In this document: in pieces, positions 1-7,945 of the stretch
Layout of the letters: every line of letters begins with the position of its first letter
Numbering within the stretch: position 1 is the first letter of the stretch
Position numbers and translations under genes: made by a program
From: an uncultured Bacteroides sp.
GTDB taxonomy: Bacteria > Bacteroidota > Bacteroidia > Bacteroidales > Bacteroidaceae
Reading direction: 5' to 3'
NCBI RefSeq assembly: GCF_900547205.1
Contig: NZ_URFY01000005.1
Location: forward strand, 95,017-159,016
DNA length: 64,000 nt
Notes under the pieces: model-generated
Told to the model about the DNA's origin: nothing
The model's input: only the letters and a program-made list of their open reading frames with translations
The model's database searches: none

Positions 1-805
1 TTGCAGTAACTTGCACATCGATATACTTGATATCACGAGTTTCCTGATATTGCTTGAACTGTTCTTTTTTCTTGTTATACAAGTCTTTCAGTTCCGACTC
101 CTTCACAACGATAGTAGAATCTACTACAGAAGAATAAGGAACGGCAGCCAACAACAGGTTGTACTGGTTTACTCTTGCGTCGAAAGCATCCTGTGCTTCT
201 ACCGGATTAGAGATAAGCGCTTTGGACACCAATGCCTGATACTTCTCTGCCAGACGGCTTTGGATCAATGTCTTTTGGATGAACGACCAGTATTTATACA
301 TATTATTGTATTGTTCTGCATACTGTGCCGGCATCTGAGATTCATTCATCTTAGCATACTCTACCAGAAACTTGTTCAACATATCCTTATCAAAGTTTCC
401 TGTCTGGGGATTTTGAAAAGGAGTCTGACGAAGCAACGGATGAACGCCCGCTTTCAGGATATCCTGAATTTCAGCAGTTGAAACTGTCAGTCCCAATGCT
501 TTTGCTTCTTTTTCAATCAGTTTATTGTTAACGTAGGAACGCCATACTTCATCGCGTACCTGACTGGTTTGCTCATCATTTAAGGCGGTCAGCCCACGCA
601 TGAGTTTCACTACTTCGGTATATTCTTCTACCAAATTCTGATACTCCTGAGCGGAAAGAGCGTCTCCGTTCACCTCACCTACGTCATGTGCCTGATGTGG
701 CTGCATCACCTTCCAAGCGTCACCCGCAATGAAAGCAAACAGCGCCAAGCCAATAACAATCACCAATAGAGGTCCTTTCGACCTGATGTTTTGTAATGTT
801 GCCAT
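1..805 (-). CDS. ppiD: PpiD/SurA-like peptidylprolyl isomerase, C-terminus cut by window edge
   Basis: Reading from ATG at 805, the protein begins MATLQNIRSKGPLLVIVIG, a short cytoplasmic stretch followed by one membrane helix (about residues 12-28), the layout of PpiD, an inner-membrane-anchored periplasmic folding factor. The next 200 residues are helical and charged, like the SurA/PpiD N-terminal chaperone domain (SurA_N_3). The parvulin domains expected further on lie outside the window, so only about 268 residues are visible. It is the last visible gene of the minus-strand envelope operon, 120 bp after the CBS protein. A near-consensus -7 box (TATCTTCG, complement of 863-870) suggests it also has its own promoter. 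The family call is an inference from topology and the N-terminal domain, since no catalytic domain can be seen. Confidence 0.85.
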   Translation of the reverse strand, partial: MATLQNIRSKGPLLVIVIGLALFAFIAGDAWKVMQPHQAHDVGEVNGDALSAQEYQNLVEEYTEVVKLMRGLTALNDEQTSQVRDEVWRSYVNNKLIEKEAKALGLTVSTAEIQDILKAGVHPLLRQTPFQNPQTGNFDKDMLNKFLVEYAKMNESQMPAQYAEQYNNMYKYWSFIQKTLIQSRLAEKYQALVSKALISNPVEAQDAFDARVNQYNLLLAAVPYSSVVDSTIVVKESELKDLYNKKKEQFKQYQETRDIKYIDVQVTA

Positions 806-925
806 TTTGATTAATACGATTTATGTTTATTATTATTTCTTTCTAATTGTCGTTTTAGCGCACGAAGATACAAAAAATGCTAATATGCATCTATTTATTA
901 GCTAAAAATTTATTGGTAAACCTCA

Positions 926-2182
926 TTATTCAATGACTTTTAGGCGAACGAGTTCGATTTTAGTCGCTGTCACCTTGATTATCTTGAACTGATAGCGACC
1001 CACTTGAATGACTTCATGCAATTTCGGAAAACTCTGATATTGATTCAAAATCAATCCGCCCACCGTCAGATATTCATCCGATTCGGGCAAATCGAGGTCG
1101 TATGTCTCGTTTACTTTTTCTATTTCCAGACGGGCGGACAACACATATTCGTGCTCGTCAATCTTCTTGCTGATATAAGAGGTGTTATCGTGTTCATCTT
1201 CTATATCACCGAAAATCTCTTCCACCAAATCTTCCAACGATACAATGCCGGACGTTCCGCCAAACTCGTCCACTACAACGGCTATCGTCTTTTTCTGCTG
1301 CATAAAGAGCTTCATCAACTTGTTGGCAGCCATCGTTTCGGGCACAATAGGCACTTGTTTCACATTCTCGTGCCAGTCTTTCGGGGCGCGAAACATTTCC
1401 GACGAATGGATATAGCCCACTACATTGTCTATATTGCCATCATATACGATAATCTTGGAGATTCCCGATTCAATGAAACGGATCTTCAATTCTTCCAGTG
1501 ACGTGGTGAGGTCTACAGCTACCACTTCGGTGCGCGGAACGATACAATCACGGATTTTAATGTTCGAGAAATCCAGTGCGTTCTGAAAGATTTTCACTTC
1601 CGCATCCAGTTCTTCTTCATTCTCGGCATTATCTATGCTGCTTTGCACAAAGTAATCGAGGTCTACTTTTCCGAAAGCCTTGTCGGAGGCATCCTTATTT
1701 ATCTTCATTCCGAAGATACGGAGGAAGAGACAAGACAGTCCTGAAGCTAATTTGGAAATCGGATAAAGCACGATATAGCAGATGATAAGTGGAATAGCGG
1801 AAATATTCAATACCAGGTTCGGGTTGATCTTAAACAAGGTCTTGGGTAGGAACTCTCCGGTCACCAGGATAATCAAGGTAGAAATAATAGTCTGCGCCAG
1901 CACCATCAGGAAATGATTGTCGATGAAACCTGCCAGCAGATTGTCTCCAATCACCTGTGCCATCAGAATACCGTAGATGACCAGTGCAATATTGTTTCCC
2001 ACCAGCATGGTGGATATAAATTCGTTAGGATTCTTAAAGAAGATAGAAAGGATGCGGGAGGTAATTCCCCCTTTACGCTCCATCTCGAAACGCAGCTTGT
2101 CTACCGATACAAACGCAATCTCCATTCCTGAAAAGAAAGCGGAGAAGAGCATGGTGATTATTAAAGAGAGATAGATATTCAT
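926..2182 (-). CDS. HlyC/CorC-family membrane protein (DUF21-CBS-CorC)
   Basis: 418 residues. The N-terminal 190 or so hold a DUF21 membrane domain with about four hydrophobic helices, starting MNIYLSLIITMLFSAFFSG, including the conserved SGMEIA segment. Two CBS motifs follow (about 205-325; VPRTEVVAVD and IVVDEFGGTSGIVSLEDLVEE are readable in part). The last 80 residues match the CorC_HlyC domain, with the typical EYLTVGG segment. Family members (CorC, GldE, YfjD) are linked to Mg2+/Co2+ efflux; in gliding Bacteroidetes GldE supports GldD. The older hemolysin name is not supported functionally. It starts 3 bases after lptC, so they are surely co-transcribed. The ion is unknown. Confidence 0.88.
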   Translation of the reverse strand: MNIYLSLIITMLFSAFFSGMEIAFVSVDKLRFEMERKGGITSRILSIFFKNPNEFISTMLVGNNIALVIYGILMAQVIGDNLLAGFIDNHFLMVLAQTIISTLIILVTGEFLPKTLFKINPNLVLNISAIPLIICYIVLYPISKLASGLSCLFLRIFGMKINKDASDKAFGKVDLDYFVQSSIDNAENEEELDAEVKIFQNALDFSNIKIRDCIVPRTEVVAVDLTTSLEELKIRFIESGISKIIVYDGNIDNVVGYIHSSEMFRAPKDWHENVKQVPIVPETMAANKLMKLFMQQKKTIAVVVDEFGGTSGIVSLEDLVEEIFGDIEDEHDNTSYISKKIDEHEYVLSARLEIEKVNETYDLDLPESDEYLTVGGLILNQYQSFPKLHEVIQVGRYQFKIIKVTATKIELVRLKVIE

Positions 2183-2185
2183 AGT

Positions 2186-2836
2186 TTATTTCACAGAATC
2201 TGTTTTCACTGCATCCGGCAGTGGCTTTGTTTCCGGTTGCACCTTCTTCGCATCATCCTCCACATAGAAGATACCTTCAATATTGCGAATGACATAGGTG
2301 GTCATTTGTTGATTGGAGTCGAAACCATGTCCGGTTATCACACGGTCGGGCTGCTGAATACGGATAAACTTGTCAGAATAGACTTTCTGGGTAGCTTCGT
2401 TCCAATAAAGCAGTTCGGTGTTGAAGCGTTCTCCTTTCCGGTTCTGTATATCAACGTTGCCAATGAGTTTCCATAATCTTTCTTTATCATAATAGTAGGC
2501 GGTATCCGCTTTGATACTGGCTTCTACATGAAAGATGGAATCAAACTGCTCCAGATATACCCCCTTCTCAAAGGCCCAGTAAGAAGGTTTCTTGCGATCG
2601 TAAACCAGCCATTCTTCGGTGTTCACCCGATAGCGCGTCACTCCTGAATCGGAGATAAGCGTAGTCACTCCCATTGTTTGCATCACGGGAATAGAATCGC
2701 GTTCGGTGATAGCCTCTCCTACAGCCTTTTGCTTACCTCCACAGGAAGAAAATAAAAGAAGCATAACAATTGCCCCGAAGGCAATTGTTATGCTCATGCT
2801 TATATGCAATAAACTGTTTGTTCGTTTTCGCGACAT
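2186..2836 (-). CDS. lptC: LPS export periplasmic bridge protein LptC
   Basis: 216 residues: an N-terminal hydrophobic segment ending in a lipobox-like LLFSSC (about residues 27-32), then a beta-rich domain typical of LptC/YrbK (GVTRYRVNTEEWLVYD, WKLIGNVDIQNRKGERFNT, ITGHGFDSN). LptC receives lipopolysaccharide from LptBFG at the inner membrane and passes it to LptA. The repeated pattern of gaining and losing modified strands (NVDIQN, KVYSDKFIRI, GHGFDSN) is the hallmark of the jellyroll. The position between a TPR protein and a CorC-like protein, with gaps of 5 and 3 bases, is the arrangement I would expect in Bacteroidetes. The possible lipoprotein form differs from the E. coli protein, which has a plain membrane helix. 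Confidence 0.88.
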   Translation of the reverse strand: MSRKRTNSLLHISMSITIAFGAIVMLLLFSSCGGKQKAVGEAITERDSIPVMQTMGVTTLISDSGVTRYRVNTEEWLVYDRKKPSYWAFEKGVYLEQFDSIFHVEASIKADTAYYYDKERLWKLIGNVDIQNRKGERFNTELLYWNEATQKVYSDKFIRIQQPDRVITGHGFDSNQQMTTYVIRNIEGIFYVEDDAKKVQPETKPLPDAVKTDSVK

Positions 2837-2841
2837 ACGGA

Positions 2842-4164
2842 TTATCTAATCGTTGTAGTCTCTCCAATCCAACCGCCGATTGTGATGCGGTCGCCAGCTT
2901 TATAACCTAACATAAAAAGGTCTTTAGCTTGAGGAGTATGAGCAGAATATGTGCTAATCAGTTTGTTTGCTTCTTCAGCTACACTCGGGTCTACTTGTTT
3001 AGCACGTTGCAACTTATCGATAATTGCAAAGTTTGTACATTTGTTCAATGCGGGCTCATCGCTCCAGTTAGGACTCAATGCATACAACTTAGCAATCAAG
3101 ATATAAGGATCACCGTAGTTCTCATTGAGAGCTATAGCCTTCTGGCAATAACTTCTTGCTTGAGTTAACTTCTTTACAGATGCCAATACAGCAGCAGCTG
3201 AATATGCTTTCTCTGCTTTTTTCACATTGTCAGTTTCCAATTGGATAGCTTCATCGAAGAACTTTATCGCGCCATCGATATCTCCCTTTTTGAAAGCTTG
3301 AAGAGCACATCCGTTAGCCGCTTCAGCTGTAGGTTCAATCTTATAAGAATAGAAAGATGCCTGCTGATAAGCTTCACTATCTGTACATTTCATCATCTTC
3401 ATGATGTCGAGTACTTTCTTCAAATATTCCAAATCCGTCTGGTTAGCTTCCACTTTCGGACCATAGATGCCTTGCAAAGATTCACAATCAGCAGTACCAC
3501 TGTTTACGAACAGGGCTACCAAGTTGTCTTTGATACCTTGGAAATTCTTTTTCTTAGCTTCATTCGTTTCAGCAGCGATAGCAGCATCTGCATATTCAGA
3601 AGCAGCCAGATAATCCTGAATGAATTGTTCCTTATGTGCAGGATCTGATTTCAGTTTATCCAATGACATTTGCAGGAAATAGAACAAAGTAGCGGCAGCA
3701 GATTCGCCTTTAGCAGCATTCACCGACTGGCTCAACCATTGGTAAGCCTGATTAACGTCGATTTTTGGAGCCAACGCAATGTAGTCTACAGCTTTGATGC
3801 CCAGTGCTTCTTCGGGAGAAGATACTTTTGTACCTTTCGCCAGGAAGTCGGGAGTATATTTGATACGCAGGTCGTGCGTTTTCATCAATTCATCAAAGTA
3901 TTTCTGGTAATCCGGATTATTCTTGTCATTGATTTGCGCCATCAAGCCTTTCAGAATTTTATATCCGTCAGTAAAGGTATAGAAACGAAGTGTCGGGCAG
4001 TTTTCCAACACAGCTTTCCATGGGGTATACGCATCTTTAAAGTTGCCAGCACGCACAGCTTCATGCGAAATACTACTGTTCGAGTTACAGTTCGCATCCT
4101 GTGCTACCACAGTGGTCGCCCCTGCCGAGAGGAACAACATAGCTACAAGCGTTTTAATCTTCAT
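2842..4164 (-). CDS. Secreted tetratricopeptide-repeat protein
   Basis: 440 residues with a signal peptide (MKIKTLVAMLFLSAGATTVVAQ, cleaved after VVAQ). The mature protein is helical; TPR-like units are clearest near 280-360 (GCALQAFKKGDIDGAIKFF, KAEKAYSAAAVLASVKKLT, ARSYCQKAIALNENYGDPY). It ends in a short beta-like tail (GYKAGDRITIGGWIGETTTIR). It is encoded directly ahead of lptC with a 5-base gap and follows the barrel gene by 59 bases, so a periplasmic scaffold role in envelope assembly is plausible. No enzymatic motif is visible. The function is unknown; the family is widespread in Bacteroides and resembles TPR proteins encoded with lptC. Confidence 0.8.
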   Translation of the reverse strand: MKIKTLVAMLFLSAGATTVVAQDANCNSNSSISHEAVRAGNFKDAYTPWKAVLENCPTLRFYTFTDGYKILKGLMAQINDKNNPDYQKYFDELMKTHDLRIKYTPDFLAKGTKVSSPEEALGIKAVDYIALAPKIDVNQAYQWLSQSVNAAKGESAAATLFYFLQMSLDKLKSDPAHKEQFIQDYLAASEYADAAIAAETNEAKKKNFQGIKDNLVALFVNSGTADCESLQGIYGPKVEANQTDLEYLKKVLDIMKMMKCTDSEAYQQASFYSYKIEPTAEAANGCALQAFKKGDIDGAIKFFDEAIQLETDNVKKAEKAYSAAAVLASVKKLTQARSYCQKAIALNENYGDPYILIAKLYALSPNWSDEPALNKCTNFAIIDKLQRAKQVDPSVAEEANKLISTYSAHTPQAKDLFMLGYKAGDRITIGGWIGETTTIR

Positions 4165-4223
4165 TGTATTTAAATTTTAGTTGTTAGTATAAAATCTATA
4201 TTCTCGTCTCTTTCATCAAAATA

Positions 4224-5516
4224 TTACTCAACTCTGCGTTTGAAGAACCATTTTTCGTTGAACGTTAATCCGATGCTCACACGGAAAATGTTCTCGTTCA
4301 CCATATTTGTTTCCAGTCCTTTGACGCGGACGAACTGTCCACTGATGCTCAAGATAGAGCGAGAACGGGGAACAGGCAAACCGAATCCGGCTGTTATTCC
4401 GTATTCGCTAGCAGCCTTTTTACCGTCAATCTTATAATACGGAGTCGTATAATAAGCTCCCAAACGGTATTTGATATGGGAGAAGTAGGAACGGGCTATC
4501 AAACTAGGGATATATTCCGCGCCCACTGATATTTTATGACGATCATTGTAAGCATAGGTTTCGTTGAAATCTTCACTTACACTTGCATCACCCGGTGCAT
4601 TAATGCCGAATTTCGTTTTCGACCATTGTTGCAAGCTATAATCTGCGCCTACTGTGAGACGTCTGTCATAGTTGTACGTAAATCCGACTCCAAACGTATT
4701 GGGAAGCTCAAGTGTAGCATCCAAATCCTGACTGGAAGTCGTACTGGCTTGCGTCGTCACTGTATAATCGTTATTCAGTTTATGCTTCGGAGAAAACACG
4801 GCTCCAAGCGTTGCTGAATGTTTCTTACCAAAGTTCTGAGTGTATTGTGCTCCAAAATCCAGTTTATAATCCGACACGGAAACTCCCATCTGCTGTATGT
4901 AAGAGCTAGAACCTGCAGTTTGAGGATAAACCACTGTTCGCGAGCGGGTTATGTCTCCCCAAAAGTAAGAAGCATTCACACCCAGCGAAAGATTCTTCAG
5001 CACTTTCACACCAATTCCGGCATACAACTGATGCAAACCTCCGTCGCCCGTAAAGCTTCTGGAATAGTTCAGAGTATTGCCGGTCTGTTCTTCGGTATAC
5101 GATTGCGTATCCGACACCGTATATCCCACGTTGGAGTACGGCAACAAACCGATGCTCATCGCTACTCGCTGATGCAATCGGAACTGCATAGCCAGATAGT
5201 CGAAACTGGAGTTCTTAGCGTTTAGCTTCATGCCGCCGCCACTAACATTCATATTTTGTAAACTGACGCCTCCTTCAAACAGGAATGTCAACGAGTCAAT
5301 GGCTGTATACGAAGCAGGATTAAGCGGATTGATTTGCATTCCGTCACGGAGTCCAAAAGCAATACCTCCCATCGCTTTGCTATTTCCGAAACTTTGATCG
5401 GACAAGTCGCCATAGCCATATCGTGTATAAGGAGAGTTTGTATTATTTTGAGCGATTGCCACTCCGGTAACCATCGTGAGCAAAAGCGCACAAATTGTGT
5501 GTTTAAATCCTACCAT
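4224..5516 (-). CDS. Outer-membrane beta-barrel protein, FadL/porin-like, unknown substrate
   Basis: 430 residues with a signal peptide cleaved after AIAQ. The mature start NNTNSPYTRYGYGDLSDQ and the following MGGIAFGLRDGMQINPLNPASY are typical of Bacteroidetes outer-membrane proteins distantly related to FadL. The remainder alternates amphipathic strands rich in Y, G, S and N and ends in the strand VSIGLTFNEKWFFKRRVE, although the C-terminal aromatic residue is followed by a short charged tail. The ATG lies 14 bases inside the end of coaX, implying translational coupling. The transported compound, if any, cannot be read from the sequence. Confidence 0.78.
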   Translation of the reverse strand: MVGFKHTICALLLTMVTGVAIAQNNTNSPYTRYGYGDLSDQSFGNSKAMGGIAFGLRDGMQINPLNPASYTAIDSLTFLFEGGVSLQNMNVSGGGMKLNAKNSSFDYLAMQFRLHQRVAMSIGLLPYSNVGYTVSDTQSYTEEQTGNTLNYSRSFTGDGGLHQLYAGIGVKVLKNLSLGVNASYFWGDITRSRTVVYPQTAGSSSYIQQMGVSVSDYKLDFGAQYTQNFGKKHSATLGAVFSPKHKLNNDYTVTTQASTTSSQDLDATLELPNTFGVGFTYNYDRRLTVGADYSLQQWSKTKFGINAPGDASVSEDFNETYAYNDRHKISVGAEYIPSLIARSYFSHIKYRLGAYYTTPYYKIDGKKAASEYGITAGFGLPVPRSRSILSISGQFVRVKGLETNMVNENIFRVSIGLTFNEKWFFKRRVE

Positions 5517-6234
5517 TATTATAGTTTAAAATTCTATTTAATCCTTTCAACACTAAAAATCTATCCGCAAAGATGCCATTTTTTACGCTGCTGGCAAAAG
5601 AAAAATCATCTCCGCCCGTTAAAAAAACCAAAAGTTCAGGATATTTATGCTTCATAGACTCAATATAACCTGAAATTTCGTATTCAATGCCTTTCATGAC
5701 TCCGGCGCGGATAGCTGTTTCCGTGTCCCTTCCCATCGGGAGTTTGCGGCCTTCCGCATTTACCAGAGGCAAACGTCCGGTAAACTGATGAAGCGCTTTG
5801 AATCGCATTTGCATACCGGGAGAAATATTACCACCATGATACTGTCCTTTTGAGTCGATAAACTCGTAGGTGATACAGGTTCCGGCATCAATCACCAACA
5901 GGTCACGGTGGGGAAATCGCTCATTGGCTCCCAGTACGGCCGCCATCCGGTCATAGCCCAATGTTTCGGGCGTTTCATACAAATTGACCACCGGAAGCGG
6001 AGTATGCTGATCGAGCCACAGCAAAGGGAACGTCAAAGCAGCCAATTCACTGCGTATTTGTTCGCTCAGGTCGATGACAGTGGCAACGATTCCCCGCTCA
6101 ATAGAAAATCGGGAGCAAAGTGATTGCAAACACCCCAGCGACTGATTGGATTCGGTGAAAACCTCTACCATCTCACCGCCGTCGAAGAGAGCCACTTTGG
6201 CTGTTGTATTTCCTATGTCGATAATTAAATTCAA
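5503..6234 (-). CDS. coaX: Type III pantothenate kinase
   Basis: 243 residues. Phosphorylates pantothenate, the first step of coenzyme A synthesis, in the cytoplasm. The ASKHA fold is evident: phosphate-1 motif MNLIIDIGNTTAK at the N-terminus, the pantothenate-binding GYDRMAAVLGA (about 94-104), the catalytic DAGTCITYEFID (about 116-127) and HGGNISPGMQMR. The length is normal for CoaX (about 245-260). It is the first gene of the minus-strand envelope operon and overlaps the barrel gene by 14 bases. A TACCTTTG -7 box lies 24 bases upstream of the start codon. Confidence 0.95.
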   Translation of the reverse strand: MNLIIDIGNTTAKVALFDGGEMVEVFTESNQSLGCLQSLCSRFSIERGIVATVIDLSEQIRSELAALTFPLLWLDQHTPLPVVNLYETPETLGYDRMAAVLGANERFPHRDLLVIDAGTCITYEFIDSKGQYHGGNISPGMQMRFKALHQFTGRLPLVNAEGRKLPMGRDTETAIRAGVMKGIEYEISGYIESMKHKYPELLVFLTGGDDFSFASSVKNGIFADRFLVLKGLNRILNYNNGRI

Positions 6235-6257
6235 TGCATTTTCATTTTTAGCGAGCG

Positions 6258-6265
6258 CAAAGGTA
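6258..6265 (-). promoter_or_regulatory. -7 promoter box for coaX operon
   Basis: The minus strand reads TACCTTTG, matching the Bacteroides -7 consensus TAnnTTTG. The coaX ATG (6234) follows 24 bases downstream. No good TTTG -33 box was seen 19-21 bases upstream. Confidence 0.65.
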
Positions 6266-6339
6266 AGTAAAAAAAGTAAAGTTGAAGCACATACAGCAGG
6301 AATTATCTAAATTTTCTCGTCTCCCTCTTGGGGAGTCTC

Positions 6340-6446
6340 GTTCAACCCGGAGGATGAATTTCTGTCAGACGCTGGGCGAGTCACCGCCAGACGTGGGATG
6401 AGCGTCCGTCAGCTATGGGATGAATGCAACCGAGCCCGGCTGTGAA
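6340..6446. repeat. Imperfect 22-bp periodic repeat between divergent genes
   Basis: Diverged 19-bp units begin at 6340, 6362, 6384, 6406 and 6428, exactly 22 bp apart. The clearest are units 2-4 (CTGTCAGACGCTGGGCGAG, CCGCCAGACGTGGGATGAG, CCGTCAGCTATGGGATGAA); the outer two share mainly their ends. The rest of the 517-bp coaX/DUF4105 gap is promoter sequence plus a GC-richer stretch (about 6330-6520) with no convincing gene. Confidence 0.6.
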
Positions 6447-6718
6447 TCTCTTTATCCCGTGGCTCAGGAGCCGCCTGATGCAGACGCGAAAACACTCCGA
6501 TTTGACTTCCCGAAAAATCCCCCTATCTTTTGACGACGACGATTATTTATTTCTGTTCTCTTCTGTTCTGTTCTTTTCTGTTTTACGTGCGCGTATAGCG
6601 CATAGTCCATTTGATGCTCAGAAGTTTAAAGACATATTTAACAGTTGGTTTAACACTCAAAACGACGATAACCTGTGTGTTATCTGCGTGCAAACGGCAA
6701 AATTCAACTATTTTTTCG

Positions 6719-6726
6719 TATCTTTG
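6719..6726 (+). promoter_or_regulatory. -7 promoter box for the DUF4105 gene
   Basis: TATCTTTG on the plus strand, a full match to TAnnTTTG, 25 bases before ATG 6752. It shows that the in-frame upstream codons (from 6611) are not translated, because they lie before the predicted transcript start. Confidence 0.65.
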
Positions 6727-6751
6727 CCACCGGAATAAAACAAGCCTATTA

Positions 6752-7945
6752 ATGAAAATGAAACGCTCTTTTTTATATATTGCCTTCTCCTTGTTCCTGT
6801 TGCTCTTGCCCTTCAGACAAGCTACTGCCAACAGCAACGACTCTATCCGTCTCAGCCTATTGACCTGTGCTCCCGGAGAAGAGATATATTCCTTATTCGG
6901 ACACACTGCCATCCGCTACGAAGATCCGGCGCAGGGGATTGATGTGGTATTCCACTACGGGTTATTCAGTTTCGACACCCCCTACTTTCCCCTTCGCTTC
7001 TCTCTCGGACAAGCGGATTATAAAATGGGAGCGACAGACTACTCGCACTTTGCAGCAGAATATGATTACTTTGGGCGTAGCGTATGGCAACAAACGCTGA
7101 ACCTGACAAATGAAGAAAAAGCAGAATTAATCAGACTGCTAAGAGAGAACTATCGCACCGAGAACCGGACATACCGTTACAATTTCTTCTACGATAATTG
7201 TGCAACCCGCCCCCGCGATAAAATAGAGGAGAGCATCACCGGAAAAGTGATTTACCCCACTGAACCGCAGGATGGTTCGCTTTCCTACCGCGATATTGTT
7301 CATCAATGTTGCGAAGGACATCCGTGGTCACGCTTCGGCATCGACCTATGTCTGGGAAGCGAAGCCGACCAACCCATCACGTTGCGGCAAATGATGTTTG
7401 CCCCGTTCTATCTGATGGATGCGTTTGCCGGTGCACAAATCGCGAATGACTCCATTCAACGTCCGCTAGTGACTGATAGCAAACAGGTGGTATTTGCCAC
7501 CCCCGAACCGGAAGGAGGCAGCTGGTTGCCCACTCCGCTCCAGTGCTTTCTGCTCTTATTCATACTGACGGCTGCCGCCACCATCTACGGAATCCGGCGG
7601 AGAACCGGACTTTGGGGACTCGACCTGCTACTCTTCGGTGCAGCAGGCATCGCCGGATGTATATTGGCTTTCCTTGCCATCTTCTCCGAACACCCTACTG
7701 TCAGCTCCAATTTCCTGCTGTTGGTATTCCATCCGGGGCAACTTCTTTTCCTCCCTTACATCATTCAATGCGACCGAAAAGGGAAGAAATGTTGGTATTT
7801 AGCCCTGAATCTAGTGGTTTTAACACTTTTTATAGTGCTTTTTCCCGTAATTCCTCAGAGATTTGACTTTGCTGTTGTACCTTTGGCACTTTGTTTGCTG
7901 ATACGTTCTGCAAGCAATTTAATAGTGACATCTAAAAAGAGATAA
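6752..7945 (+). CDS. DUF4105 membrane protein (Lnb N-terminal periplasmic domain-like)
   Basis: 397 residues from ATG 6752; the start is set by the -7 box at 6719. After a signal peptide (LFLLLLPFRQATA) comes a DUF4105 domain (about residues 25-220) with the characteristic LLTCAPGEEIYSLFGHTAIR, FHYGLFSFDTPYFPLRF and NFFYDNCATRPRDKI segments. The conserved His in FGHT and Cys in NCATRPRD suggest a papain-like (NlpC/P60-type) thiol fold, which is an inference from the family. The C-terminal third has four or five hydrophobic helices (about 255-390), so the periplasmic domain is tethered to the inner membrane. The stop overlaps the next gene's ATG by one base (TAATG). Confidence 0.82.
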   Translation: MKMKRSFLYIAFSLFLLLLPFRQATANSNDSIRLSLLTCAPGEEIYSLFGHTAIRYEDPAQGIDVVFHYGLFSFDTPYFPLRFSLGQADYKMGATDYSHFAAEYDYFGRSVWQQTLNLTNEEKAELIRLLRENYRTENRTYRYNFFYDNCATRPRDKIEESITGKVIYPTEPQDGSLSYRDIVHQCCEGHPWSRFGIDLCLGSEADQPITLRQMMFAPFYLMDAFAGAQIANDSIQRPLVTDSKQVVFATPEPEGGSWLPTPLQCFLLLFILTAAATIYGIRRRTGLWGLDLLLFGAAGIAGCILAFLAIFSEHPTVSSNFLLLVFHPGQLLFLPYIIQCDRKGKKCWYLALNLVVLTLFIVLFPVIPQRFDFAVVPLALCLLIRSASNLIVTSKKR